7,658 bases of DNA from JAWWBN01 sp033720955 (GCA_033720955.1 JAWWBN010000189.1:1-7658); one strand, 5' to 3'; shown: positions 1 to 5,981, counted from the stretch's first letter. Numbers and translations: made by a program. The notes: generated by a model not told the origin, from the letters alone.

Positions 1-1597
1 CCTGCATGTTGCTGATCACCTTGTCGAAGACCTTGCTTCCCGTGGCGATGGCCACCACCGGCAGGTCGCGATCGATCAGGGCGATGGGACCGTGCTTCAT
101 CTCGCCGGCCGGATAGCCCTCGGCGTGGATGTAGGAGATCTCCTTGAGCTTCAGCGCCCCCTCGAGGGCGATGGGGTAGTTGATGCCGCGTCCCAGGTAG
201 AGGAAGTCCTTGGCGCGCCCGTAGCGGCGCGCCAGCTCGTCCAGGCCGGCCTGGAGGTCCAGGGTCTCGGCGATCGCCTTGGGCAGGTGGGCGAGGGCGT
301 CCAGCAGCTCCCGCTCGAGCGGGCCGCGGCGGAGCTGGCGCAGGTAGAGCGCCAGCAGATAGAGAGCCACCATCTGGGTGGTGAACGCCTTGGTCGAGGC
401 GACGCCGATCTCCGGCCCGGCGTGGGTGTAGATCACCCCGTCGCTGATCCGGGTCACCTGGCTGCCCACGACGTTGCAGATCGCCGCCAGACGCGCGCCC
501 CCGGATCTCGCCTCCTCCATCGCCGAGATCGTGTCGGCCGTCTCGCCCGACTGGGAGATCCCCAGGGCCAGCACCGAGCCGTCCACCAGGGGCTCGCGAT
601 ACCGGTACTCCGAGCCGTAGTCGACCTCGACCGGGATGCGGGCCAGCTCCTCGATCAAGAACTTGCCCACCAGACCCGCGTGCCAGGAGGTGCCGCAGGC
701 GAGGATCTGGATGCGGGAGATCGCGGCCGCCTGCTCGGCGTCGAGCGCGAAGGCGTCGAACCCCACCACTCCCAGCTCGAAGTCCACCCGCCCGCCGAAG
801 GTCTCCTGGACCGCCACCGGCTGCTCGTGGATCTCCTTGAGCATGAAGTGCTTGTAGCCGCCCTTCTCGGCCTGGAGGGGATCCCAAGCGAGCCGCACCG
901 GCGAGCGCTCGACCGGCGCGCCGGCGTTCTGGATCTCGCACCCCTCCGCCGTCAGCCGGGCCACGTCGCCGTTCTCCAGGAAGATCACCTCTCGGGTGAA
1001 GGCGAGCAGCGCCGCCGGGTCGGAGGCCAGGTACTGCTCACCCTCTCCGAGGCCGACCACCAGCGGCGGGCCGTGCCGGGCGACGACGATCTCCGGGCGC
1101 TCGGTCACCGTCGAGATCGTCGCGATGGCGTACATCCCCTCGAGCTCCTCGGCGGCGCGGCTCACCGCCGCCGCCAGGTCGCTCTCGAGATGGGAGCTCA
1201 CCAGGTTGGCCACCACCTCGGTGTCGGTGTCGGAGACGAAGCTCCACCCCTCCGCCTCCAGCCGCCGCTTCAGGGGCAGGAAGTTCTCGATGATGCCGTT
1301 GTGGATCAGGGCCACCCGGCCGCGGCTGTCGAGGATGGGGTGGGCGTTCCGCTCCGAGGGGGCGCCGTGGGTGGCCCAGCGGGTGTGGCCCAGCCCGAAG
1401 CTGCCCTCGAGGGGCTTCCGATCCAGCTTGGCGACCAGCCGCCCCAGCTTCCCCTCCGCCTTCACCGTGGCGAGCTCGCCGTTGCGCGCCACCACCACCC
1501 CGGCGGAGTCGTAGCCGCGGTACTCCAGCCGCTTCAGCCCGTCGAGCAGCAGGGGGACGACGGGCCGCTCGCCGAGATAGCCGACGATGCCGCACAT
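1..1597 (-). CDS. glmS: Glutamine--fructose-6-phosphate aminotransferase (isomerizing), C-terminus cut off by window edge
   Basis: This enzyme converts fructose-6-phosphate and glutamine to glucosamine-6-phosphate, the committed step towards UDP-GlcNAc, in the cytoplasm. Translating the minus strand from 1597 gives 532 residues beginning MCGIVGYLGE, so Cys2 becomes the N-terminal glutaminase nucleophile after Met removal. Family motifs follow in order: LEYRGYDSAG (24-33), GHTRWATHG (70-78), HNGIIEN (99-105) and SDTDTEVV (122-129) in the class II glutaminase domain; KHFMLKEIHEQ (249-259) at the domain junction; ACGTSWHAG (300-308) and SQSGETADT (348-356) in the first SIS domain; and KEISYIHAEGYPAGEMKHGP (485-504) in the second. 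Full-length homologues have about 600-610 residues, so roughly 75-80 are missing, including the C-terminal lysine that binds substrate. The ATG shares one base with the glmU stop, so the two are probably translationally coupled. There is no room for a glmS ribozyme upstream. Confidence 0.98.
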   Translation of the reverse strand, partial: MCGIVGYLGERPVVPLLLDGLKRLEYRGYDSAGVVVARNGELATVKAEGKLGRLVAKLDRKPLEGSFGLGHTRWATHGAPSERNAHPILDSRGRVALIHNGIIENFLPLKRRLEAEGWSFVSDTDTEVVANLVSSHLESDLAAAVSRAAEELEGMYAIATISTVTERPEIVVARHGPPLVVGLGEGEQYLASDPAALLAFTREVIFLENGDVARLTAEGCEIQNAGAPVERSPVRLAWDPLQAEKGGYKHFMLKEIHEQPVAVQETFGGRVDFELGVVGFDAFALDAEQAAAISRIQILACGTSWHAGLVGKFLIEELARIPVEVDYGSEYRYREPLVDGSVLALGISQSGETADTISAMEEARSGGARLAAICNVVGSQVTRISDGVIYTHAGPEIGVASTKAFTTQMVALYLLALYLRQLRRGPLERELLDALAHLPKAIAETLDLQAGLDELARRYGRAKDFLYLGRGINYPIALEGALKLKEISYIHAEGYPAGEMKHGPIALIDRDLPVVAIATGSKVFDKVISNMQ

Positions 1598-2991
1598 CAC
1601 TCGCTCCTTTCGCGGCGCAGCCGCTTGCGCCGGGTCCAGCCGGGGACGTTGCGCTGCCGCCCGCGGCTCACGCCGAGGGCGCCCGCCGGCACGTCGGCGG
1701 TGATCACGGAGCCGGCGCCGGTCTCGGCGTCGTCTCCCACCTCCACCGGCGCCACGAGCAGGGTGTCGCTGCCGATCGACGCCCGGGCGCCGATCCGGGT
1801 CGAGTGCTTCTGAAAGCCGTCGTAGTTGCAGGTGATGGTCCCCGCACCCACGTTGGCGCCCTCGCCCACCTCGGCGTCGCCCAGGTAGGTGAGGTGGCTC
1901 GCCTTGACGCCCGGGCCCAGCCGCGAGTTCTTCACCTCCACGAAGTTGCCGACCTTGGCGCCCGCCCCCAGCCTCGCCCCCGGCCGCAGGCGGGCGAAGG
2001 GGCCCACCCGGCAGCCGTCGCCCACCTCGGCGCCCTCGAGCACCGAGTACGGCTCCACCACCACCCCCCGGCCGAGACGGCAGTCGCGGATCGACGCCCC
2101 CTCGCGGATCGTCGCTCCGGCGCCGATGACGGTGGCGCCGGCCAGGGTGACTCCGGGGTGGATCTCGCTGTCCTCGCCCACCTCCACGCCGGCCTCGATC
2201 ACGGTGCGCTCCGGATCCCAGACGGTGACCCCGCCGGCCTGCAGCGCCGCGGCCTGGCGGCGCAGCAGGTGGCGGTGGACGGTGGCCAGCTCGGCTCGGT
2301 CGTTGACCCCCTGCGCCTCCTGCCACTCGGCCAGCTCCACCAGACGGATCGGCTTGCCGTCGGCGGCCGCCAGACCCAGGCCGTCGGTCAGGTAGAGCTC
2401 GCCCTTCGCGTTGTCGGTGCCCAGGCGCTCCAGATAGCCGAAGATCTCGGGCGCCGGAAGGCAGTAGAGCCCGGCGTTGACCGTGCGCACGGCGAGTTCC
2501 TCCTCGTCCGCGTCGGCCGCCTCCACGATGCGCTCCAGGGTGCCGCCGGGGCCGCGCAGCACCCGCCCCAGCGAGCCGGGCGTGGCGAGGTCCGCGACCG
2601 CCAGGGAGCCCCAGCCCCCCGTCGCCGCCTCGACCAGCCGCCCGAGGGTCGCGGGCCGCACCAGGGGCACGTCGCCCGAGAGCACCAGCACCCGGGCCTC
2701 GCCGGTGAGATGCGGCGCCGCCTGGGCCAGGGCGTGGCCGGTGCCGAGCTGCTCGGCCTGCTCGACCCAGACCACGTCCGGGGAGTCGAGCGCCTCGCGC
2801 ACCTCGTCGGCCCGGTGCCCCACCACCACCAGGAGACGCCGGCAGCCGGCCGCGCGGGCGGCGTCGAGCACCCAGGCGGCCAGGGGCCGGCCGGCCGCGC
2901 GATGCAGCACCTTGGGCCGCCGCGACCGCATCCGGGTGCCTTGTCCGGCGGCCAGAATCACCGCCTCGACCGGGATCGAACTGCTGTCCAC
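1597..2991 (-). CDS. glmU: Bifunctional GlcN-1-P acetyltransferase / GlcNAc-1-P uridylyltransferase
   Basis: GlmU makes UDP-GlcNAc from glucosamine-1-phosphate, acetyl-CoA and UTP in the cytoplasm. The 464 residues match the usual length (E. coli 456). The N-terminal uridylyltransferase domain (about 6-240) shows LAAGQGTRM (13-21), PKVLH with the substrate lysine (26-30), QLGTGHA (81-87), SGDVPLV with the metal-binding aspartate (105-111), VNAGLYC (171-177) and VNDR (229-232, metal-binding Asn). The C-terminal left-handed beta-helix (about 255-445) has imperfect hexapeptide repeats. It carries SHLTYLGDAE (365-374), whose His366 aligns with the catalytic His363 of E. coli, and GAGTITCNYDG (382-392). 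The tail is basic (WTRRKRLRRER). The start is GTG, chosen because a strong Shine-Dalgarno stands seven bases upstream. The stop TGA overlaps the glmS ATG as TGATG. All key residues appear intact. Confidence 0.98.
   Translation of the reverse strand: MDSSSIPVEAVILAAGQGTRMRSRRPKVLHRAAGRPLAAWVLDAARAAGCRRLLVVVGHRADEVREALDSPDVVWVEQAEQLGTGHALAQAAPHLTGEARVLVLSGDVPLVRPATLGRLVEAATGGWGSLAVADLATPGSLGRVLRGPGGTLERIVEAADADEEELAVRTVNAGLYCLPAPEIFGYLERLGTDNAKGELYLTDGLGLAAADGKPIRLVELAEWQEAQGVNDRAELATVHRHLLRRQAAALQAGGVTVWDPERTVIEAGVEVGEDSEIHPGVTLAGATVIGAGATIREGASIRDCRLGRGVVVEPYSVLEGAEVGDGCRVGPFARLRPGARLGAGAKVGNFVEVKNSRLGPGVKASHLTYLGDAEVGEGANVGAGTITCNYDGFQKHSTRIGARASIGSDTLLVAPVEVGDDAETGAGSVITADVPAGALGVSRGRQRNVPGWTRRKRLRRERSE
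1604..1610 (-). promoter_or_regulatory. Ribosome binding site for glmS
   Basis: The minus strand reads AAAGGAG here, six bases before the glmS ATG. It lies inside the last codons of glmU. A near-perfect Shine-Dalgarno at correct spacing confirms the MCGIVG start and indicates that GlmS translation can initiate efficiently by itself as well as by coupling from glmU. Confidence 0.8.
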
Positions 2992-2998
2992 TCCTTCT

Positions 2999-3006
2999 CT
3001 CCTTCT
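2999..3006 (-). promoter_or_regulatory. Ribosome binding site deciding the GTG start of glmU
   Basis: The minus strand reads AGAAGGAG, then a 7-base spacer that itself reads AGAAGGA, then GTG. The tandem purine tract supports the GTG at 2991 as start; no ATG is available before the conserved EAVILAAGQG strand. Confidence 0.75.
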
Positions 3007-3054
3007 GCGCCGACGCTCCTCCGCGCTGGAGGGTCCACTTTATCGGGCCGCGCC

Positions 3055-3073
3055 GGGGCGGGGCGGGACGGGG
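3055..3073 (+). other. G-quadruplex-type motif
   Basis: The plus strand reads GGGGCGGGGCGGGACGGGG: four runs of three or more G with loops of 1, 1 and 2 bases, which fits the canonical short-loop G4 pattern. It sits on the template strand of the minus-strand genes, so the transcript is C-rich here. Whether it folds or acts in regulation cannot be told from sequence. Confidence 0.6.
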
Positions 3074-3100
3074 CGGCGACGATACACGTCGAGCCGGGTT

Positions 3101-4120
3101 TCAGAGGTCGGCGACGGACAGGGCCGCGCGGCTGAGACGCTCGGGATCGTGACGCACCAGCTCGCCCTCGGCCAGCAGATCGGCCTCCACCAGACGCACG
3201 CCCAGCTCGCGCAGCCGCTCCGGGTCGGCGGTCACCGGGCGCGCGCCGGTCAGGGCGTAGGCCTCCACCGCGTCGGCCGGCAGGGGCCCGGCGTGCACGA
3301 GCACCGCGTCCACGAGGTCCTCTCCCGCCGCCTCCCGGATCGCCTCCAGATGGGCCACGGCGTCCATGCCGTCGGTCTCGCCGGGCTGGGTCATCAGGTT
3401 CATGAGCAGGACGACCGGCGCGGCGCTGGCGGCGACCGCCGCCCGGATGCCGGGGATCAGCAGGTTGGGCAGAACCGAGGTGTAGAGCGAGCCGGGGCCC
3501 ACCAGGATCAGGTCCGCCTCGCGGATCGCCTGCGCCGCCGGTCCGAACGCGGCCGCGGTGGGAGGCAGAAGCTCGAGCCGGACGAGCCGCTCGCCGGCGC
3601 TGCCCACCGCCACCTCGCCCTCGAAGATCCGACCGGAGCTCCCGCGCGCCCGCAGACGGACGTCCTCGAGGGTCGCCGGCAGGATCCGGCCACGCACCGA
3701 CAGCACCCGCTCCGCCGTGACGATGGCCTGGTAGAAGTCGCCGGTCAGCCCGGTCAGCGCCGTCAGGAAGAGGTTGCCGAAGGAGTGTCCGGCGAGCCCG
3801 AACCCGTCGGTGAAGCGGTACTGGAAGAGACGCGCCAGCAGGTCCTCGTCGTCGGCGAGGGCCGCCAGGCAGTTGCGCACGTCGCCGGGAGGCAGGACGC
3901 CGAACTCGCGCCGCAGGCGCCCCGAGGAGCCGCCGTCGTCGGTCACGCAGACCACCGCGGTCAGGGAGGAGATGTCGGCGCCGACGCGTTTCTTGAGCCC
4001 GCGCAGCAGGACGGCGAGGCCGGAGCCGCCGCCGATCGCGACGAGCCGCCGGCCCCCCGGCTCAGGGCCGGGCGAGGAGCCCGGCGATCTCGGGGTTCTC
4101 CCGGACGGGGTCGAAGTCAC
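3101..4120 (-). CDS. yvcK: YvcK/GlmR family protein (CofD-like fold, UDP-GlcNAc-binding regulator)
   Basis: The 339-residue protein matches the YvcK family, related in fold to CofD. Motifs in order are GGGSGL (30-35), TDDGGSSGRLR (60-70), PPGDVRNCLAALAD (77-90), GHSFGN (111-116), GPGSLYTSVLPNLL (208-221) and NLMTQPGETDG (241-251), all diagnostic of YvcK over CofD or FbiA. In Bacillus, YvcK (renamed GlmR) is needed for growth on gluconeogenic carbon and for wall integrity, binds UDP-GlcNAc and stimulates GlmS; actinobacterial CuvA is a homologue. Position directly before glmU-glmS fits that role. The start is GTG at 4120, inside the upstream TPR gene (59-bp overlap). No ATG, GTG or TTG lies in frame between the TPR stop and the first conserved strand, so an overlapping start is required, although no good Shine-Dalgarno precedes this GTG. 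The first 22 residues are Pro/Ser/Gly-rich and not conserved. The usual neighbours rapZ and whiA are not seen here. Confidence 0.95.
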   Translation of the reverse strand: MTSTPSGRTPRSPGSSPGPEPGGRRLVAIGGGSGLAVLLRGLKKRVGADISSLTAVVCVTDDGGSSGRLRREFGVLPPGDVRNCLAALADDEDLLARLFQYRFTDGFGLAGHSFGNLFLTALTGLTGDFYQAIVTAERVLSVRGRILPATLEDVRLRARGSSGRIFEGEVAVGSAGERLVRLELLPPTAAAFGPAAQAIREADLILVGPGSLYTSVLPNLLIPGIRAAVAASAAPVVLLMNLMTQPGETDGMDAVAHLEAIREAAGEDLVDAVLVHAGPLPADAVEAYALTGARPVTADPERLRELGVRLVEADLLAEGELVRHDPERLSRAALSVADL

Positions 4121-4694
4121 GGTCGAAATGGGCCCGCACCCGGTTCTTCGGGTCGAGCTCGATCGCCGTCGAGAGGCTCTTGGCGGCGTTCTCGACGTCC
4201 TCCTTGACGGCGTAGATCGACGCCGCCAGGTAGGCGAAGTTGTCGGTCCTGCTCTGACGCCCGCCGCGGCGGCAGATCTCGAGCGCTTCGTCCAGGTTGC
4301 CGGCGTTGCGCGCGACCACCGCCTCCAGGAAGGGGTCGGCTCCCTCGTCCGCGTCCTTCCCGCGCCGCTCCTCCGCCAGCTTCAGGTAGTGCCGTGCCCG
4401 CGCCGCGAGCGGCGGCTGGTCGGACTCCGCCGCGACCTGCTCGAGATGCCGCACGGCCTCGGCCCACTTCTGTTTGCCGATCGCGGTGATCCCCTTCTCG
4501 TACACCTGGACCAGCGGGTCGTCCTCGTAGCGCACCGTCTGCGGCGAGTCCTTGGCGGCCAGCTCCAGCCGCTCCAGCGCCTCCTCGATGGTCGCCACGT
4601 CGGTCTCCATGCGCTGCGCCAGCTCGGCGCGGGTGCGGCCCTTGGCGTACCGCTTGAGGTAGGTCTCTTCCTTCTTGCTCAGCTTCCTCGCCAT
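4062..4694 (-). CDS. Small TPR-repeat protein with HTH-like N-terminus, downstream of mglA
   Basis: This 210-residue protein is not one I can name. Residues 1-45 are basic and helical, and the segment RTRAELAQRMETDVATIEEA (20-39) resembles a helix-turn-helix. After a linker come helical pairs of tetratricopeptide type: about 63-90, 121-145 (AVVARNAGNLDEALEICRRG) and 153-185 (LAASIYAVKEDVENAAKSLS, followed by a DPKNR end). The C-terminus (FDRDFDPVRENPEIAGLL) looks like the usual cap of a TPR array. There is no signal peptide or membrane segment, so it is likely cytoplasmic. The ATG follows the mglA stop by six bases with GGGGGA just before it, implying tight co-expression with mglA. TPR proteins are known MglA partners (SgmX in Myxococcus), so a polarity adaptor is a reasonable guess. 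A regulator of the downstream wall-precursor genes is an alternative, given the N-terminal region. Function is inference. Confidence 0.9.
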   Translation of the reverse strand: MARKLSKKEETYLKRYAKGRTRAELAQRMETDVATIEEALERLELAAKDSPQTVRYEDDPLVQVYEKGITAIGKQKWAEAVRHLEQVAAESDQPPLAARARHYLKLAEERRGKDADEGADPFLEAVVARNAGNLDEALEICRRGGRQSRTDNFAYLAASIYAVKEDVENAAKSLSTAIELDPKNRVRAHFDRDFDPVRENPEIAGLLARP

Positions 4695-4700
4695 GTCCCC

Positions 4701-5285
4701 CTACCGCTTCCGGAGCTCCACCAGGATCTGCTTGGCCACCGCCTTGAGGGTGTCGAAGACTCCGACTCCCTGCGTGGCGATCGCCTCGAAGGTGAGCTCC
4801 CGCTTGTAGTTCAGCATCCTGTACATCTCGTCGGTCGGCATCGCGTTCTCGAGGTCCCGCTTGTTGAACTGCTGGGCGAACGGCAGCGTCTGGAGCTCGA
4901 AGCCGTGGTCCTTCAGGTTCTGCTCCAGGTTGCGGATGGACTCGACGTTGGCCTCCATCCGCTCGCGCTGGCTGTCGGCGACGAAGACCACCCCATCGAC
5001 TCCCTTGAGGATCAGCTTGCGGCTGGCGTCGTAGAACACCTGGCCGGGCACCGTGTAGAGGTGGAACCGGGTGGTGAATCCCCGGATGGTGCCCAGGTCC
5101 AGGGGCAGGAAATCGAAGAAGAGGGTGCGGTCCGCCTCGGTGGCCAGGGAGATCATCTTCCCTTTCCGCTCCGGGGCGGTCTTGTTGTAGATGTACTGCA
5201 GGTTCGTCGTCTTTCCGCCGAGTCCGGGTCCGTAGTAGACGATCTTGCAGTTGATCTCCTTGGCCGCGTAGTTGATGAAAGTCAT
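4701..5285 (-). CDS. mglA: MglA-type small Ras-like GTPase, cell polarity
   Basis: MglA-GTP marks the leading pole and recruits motility machinery in Myxococcus; homologues occur in many non-gliding bacteria. The 194 residues nearly equal the M. xanthus length (195). The P-loop is GPGLGGKTTN (19-28), with Lys25 and Thr26. The switch I segment TEADRTLFFDFLPLDLG (49-65) carries Arg53 and Thr54. Switch II TVPGQVFYDASRKLILKG (78-95) carries Gln82; Arg53 and Gln82 are the residues used for GTP hydrolysis in characterised MglA. NKRD (141-144) gives guanine specificity, and GVGVFDTLKAVAKQIL (163-178) is the family C-terminal helix. The normal Ras P-loop arrangement is altered in the MglA manner (Pro-Gly-Leu before GGKT). 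The ATG is fixed by an in-frame TAG nine bases upstream. It lies 76 bp after mglB and six bases before the TPR gene, so it belongs to their operon. It appears fully functional. Confidence 0.97.
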   Translation of the reverse strand: MTFINYAAKEINCKIVYYGPGLGGKTTNLQYIYNKTAPERKGKMISLATEADRTLFFDFLPLDLGTIRGFTTRFHLYTVPGQVFYDASRKLILKGVDGVVFVADSQRERMEANVESIRNLEQNLKDHGFELQTLPFAQQFNKRDLENAMPTDEMYRMLNYKRELTFEAIATQGVGVFDTLKAVAKQILVELRKR

Positions 5286-5313
5286 GAAAGCCTACCCGGC
5301 GCCGGATCCCGGC

Positions 5314-5353
5314 GACGGTCTTCGGAGCCCGCGCGCGGGCGGGGTCGACCGTC
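5314..5353 (-). repeat. Nested inverted repeat in the mglB-mglA spacer
   Basis: Between the mglB stop and the mglA start, a 7-bp inverted repeat (GACGGTC at 5314-5320, GACCGTC at 5347-5353) encloses a perfect 14-bp palindrome, GCCCGCGCGCGGGC (5327-5340). The mRNA could fold into a long stem with a symmetric 6-by-6 internal loop and a GC-only inner stem. A second 10-bp palindrome, CCGGCGCCGG, lies at 5296-5305, near the mglA start. There is no U-tract after the stem, so it is not a classical terminator. It may act as an mRNA stability or partial attenuation element that sets MglB:MglA dosage. Confidence 0.55.
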
Positions 5354-5361
5354 CCTTCGCC

Positions 5362-5850
5362 CTACTCGGAGAAGAGCGCGTCGATGTCCTCGTCGGTGAT
5401 CTCGAGGAACGGGCTCGAGTCCCCGAACCCCCTCAGAGACTGTTCGGTCTTCTGGTTCACCTGGTCGAAGATCCTCTCCATCTCGCCGCTCGCCTGCTTC
5501 ACCCGCAGGCGGACCAGCCCGAGGGACGACCGGTCGTCGAAGATGACGAGCAGGATCGCCCGCCGCGCCACGATCGAGATGTGGATATGATCCTGCTTCC
5601 CCTCGTGGAAGAGCACCGAGAACTCCCGCTCGCCGATGAGCTTCGCCAAGCCGTCGGTGGCGGCGACGTTTCCGGCCACCAGCGACGCCAGGGAGGTCGT
5701 GTCGAAGGCGCTCACCTCGCCCGCCGACCCGATGTGCTGGCCGGTCTTGTCCACCAGGTAGACCGCGCGGGCGCTGGCGTCGCGACGCAGCCGCACCAGG
5801 CTCTCCGAGAGCGCCTGGGAATCCTCCTCGTAGAGCTCCGTTTGGATCAT
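5362..5850 (-). CDS. mglB: MglB, roadblock/LC7-domain GTPase-activating protein for MglA
   Basis: MglB is the GAP partner of MglA and keeps MglA-GTP away from the lagging pole. The 162 residues align throughout with M. xanthus MglB (159). Shared features are the LVDKTGQHI strand (32-40), DTTSLASLVAGNVAAT (50-65), LAKLIGE (68-74), FHEGKQD (81-87), VIFDDRSSLGLVRLR (102-116) and the acidic tail SPFLEITDEDIDALFSE (146-162). This is a single roadblock fold expected to form homodimers. The tail is reported to contact MglA in characterised proteins. I chose the ATG at 5850, preceded by AAGG nine bases upstream, over a TTG at 5889. The extra 13 residues of the longer form are not family-like and that TTG has no ribosome binding site. 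It is the first gene of the minus-strand cluster, in the same mglB-mglA order as in Myxococcus. Confidence 0.95.
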   Translation of the reverse strand: MIQTELYEEDSQALSESLVRLRRDASARAVYLVDKTGQHIGSAGEVSAFDTTSLASLVAGNVAATDGLAKLIGEREFSVLFHEGKQDHIHISIVARRAILLVIFDDRSSLGLVRLRVKQASGEMERIFDQVNQKTEQSLRGFGDSSPFLEITDEDIDALFSE

Positions 5851-5981
5851 GTTGGTCTGCCTTGTCGCGGCCGAGTGTCTGGAAATCAAGCTATCACAGC
5901 GGCCGCCGCCGCCGCGATCGCAATTCTAACCGACATGACGGCATCGGCCGGCCCGAGCCGGCCCCCGCGGGCGCGACGGGC
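5851..5981. promoter_or_regulatory. Divergent mglB / glpD promoter region
   Basis: These 131 bp separate the divergent mglB and glpD starts and should hold both promoters. Two AT-richer islands stand out, GGAAATCAAGCTATCAC (5881-5897) and CAATTCTAAC (5921-5930). Between them lies a run of GCC repeats bounded by the palindromes GCGGCCGC (5899-5906) and GCGATCGC (5914-5921). The left island is well placed for mglB and the right one for glpD, but I find no convincing -35/-10 pair in either direction, so the exact promoters are unassigned. Confidence 0.5.

Larger units (their letters stand above)
2992..3100. other. yvcK-glmU intergenic gap
   Basis: This 109-bp gap is the longest on the minus-strand gene run. 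It holds a G-rich tract (3055-3073), a short AT-rich island read on the minus strand as CGATAAAGT (around 3037-3045) that could be a weak -10 element, and the glmU ribosome binding site. No recognisable -35 box lies at the right distance from the island, which instead abuts the G-rich tract. It may carry a secondary promoter for glmU-glmS or be plain operon spacer. I see no small ORF or clear terminator in it. Confidence 0.5.

Noticed and set aside
1598..1640. Possible glmS ribozyme upstream of glmS
   Set aside because: glmS overlaps glmU by one base and the upstream sequence is glmU coding; there is no room for the ribozyme.
92..1813. Long plus-strand open frame of 573 codons opposite glmS
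   Set aside because: It is antisense to glmS and the glmU 3' end, has a biased Arg/Gly/Leu/His-rich composition and no recognisable motif; stop-free antisense frames are expected at this GC content.
3018..3032. Inverted repeat CCTCC-GCGCT-GGAGG before glmU as a terminator
   Set aside because: Only a 5-bp stem and no following T-tract on the minus strand; too weak to call.
1804..4207. Long plus-strand open frames (1804-3135 and 2477-4207) opposite glmU and yvcK
   Set aside because: Both lie opposite genes with full sets of family motifs, have low-complexity Arg/Ser/Pro/Gly composition and cross the intergenic gap; they are shadows.
5848..5889. Longer MglB starting at TTG 5889
   Set aside because: No ribosome binding site precedes the TTG, the extra 13 residues lack similarity to MglB, and ATG 5850 gives the family length.
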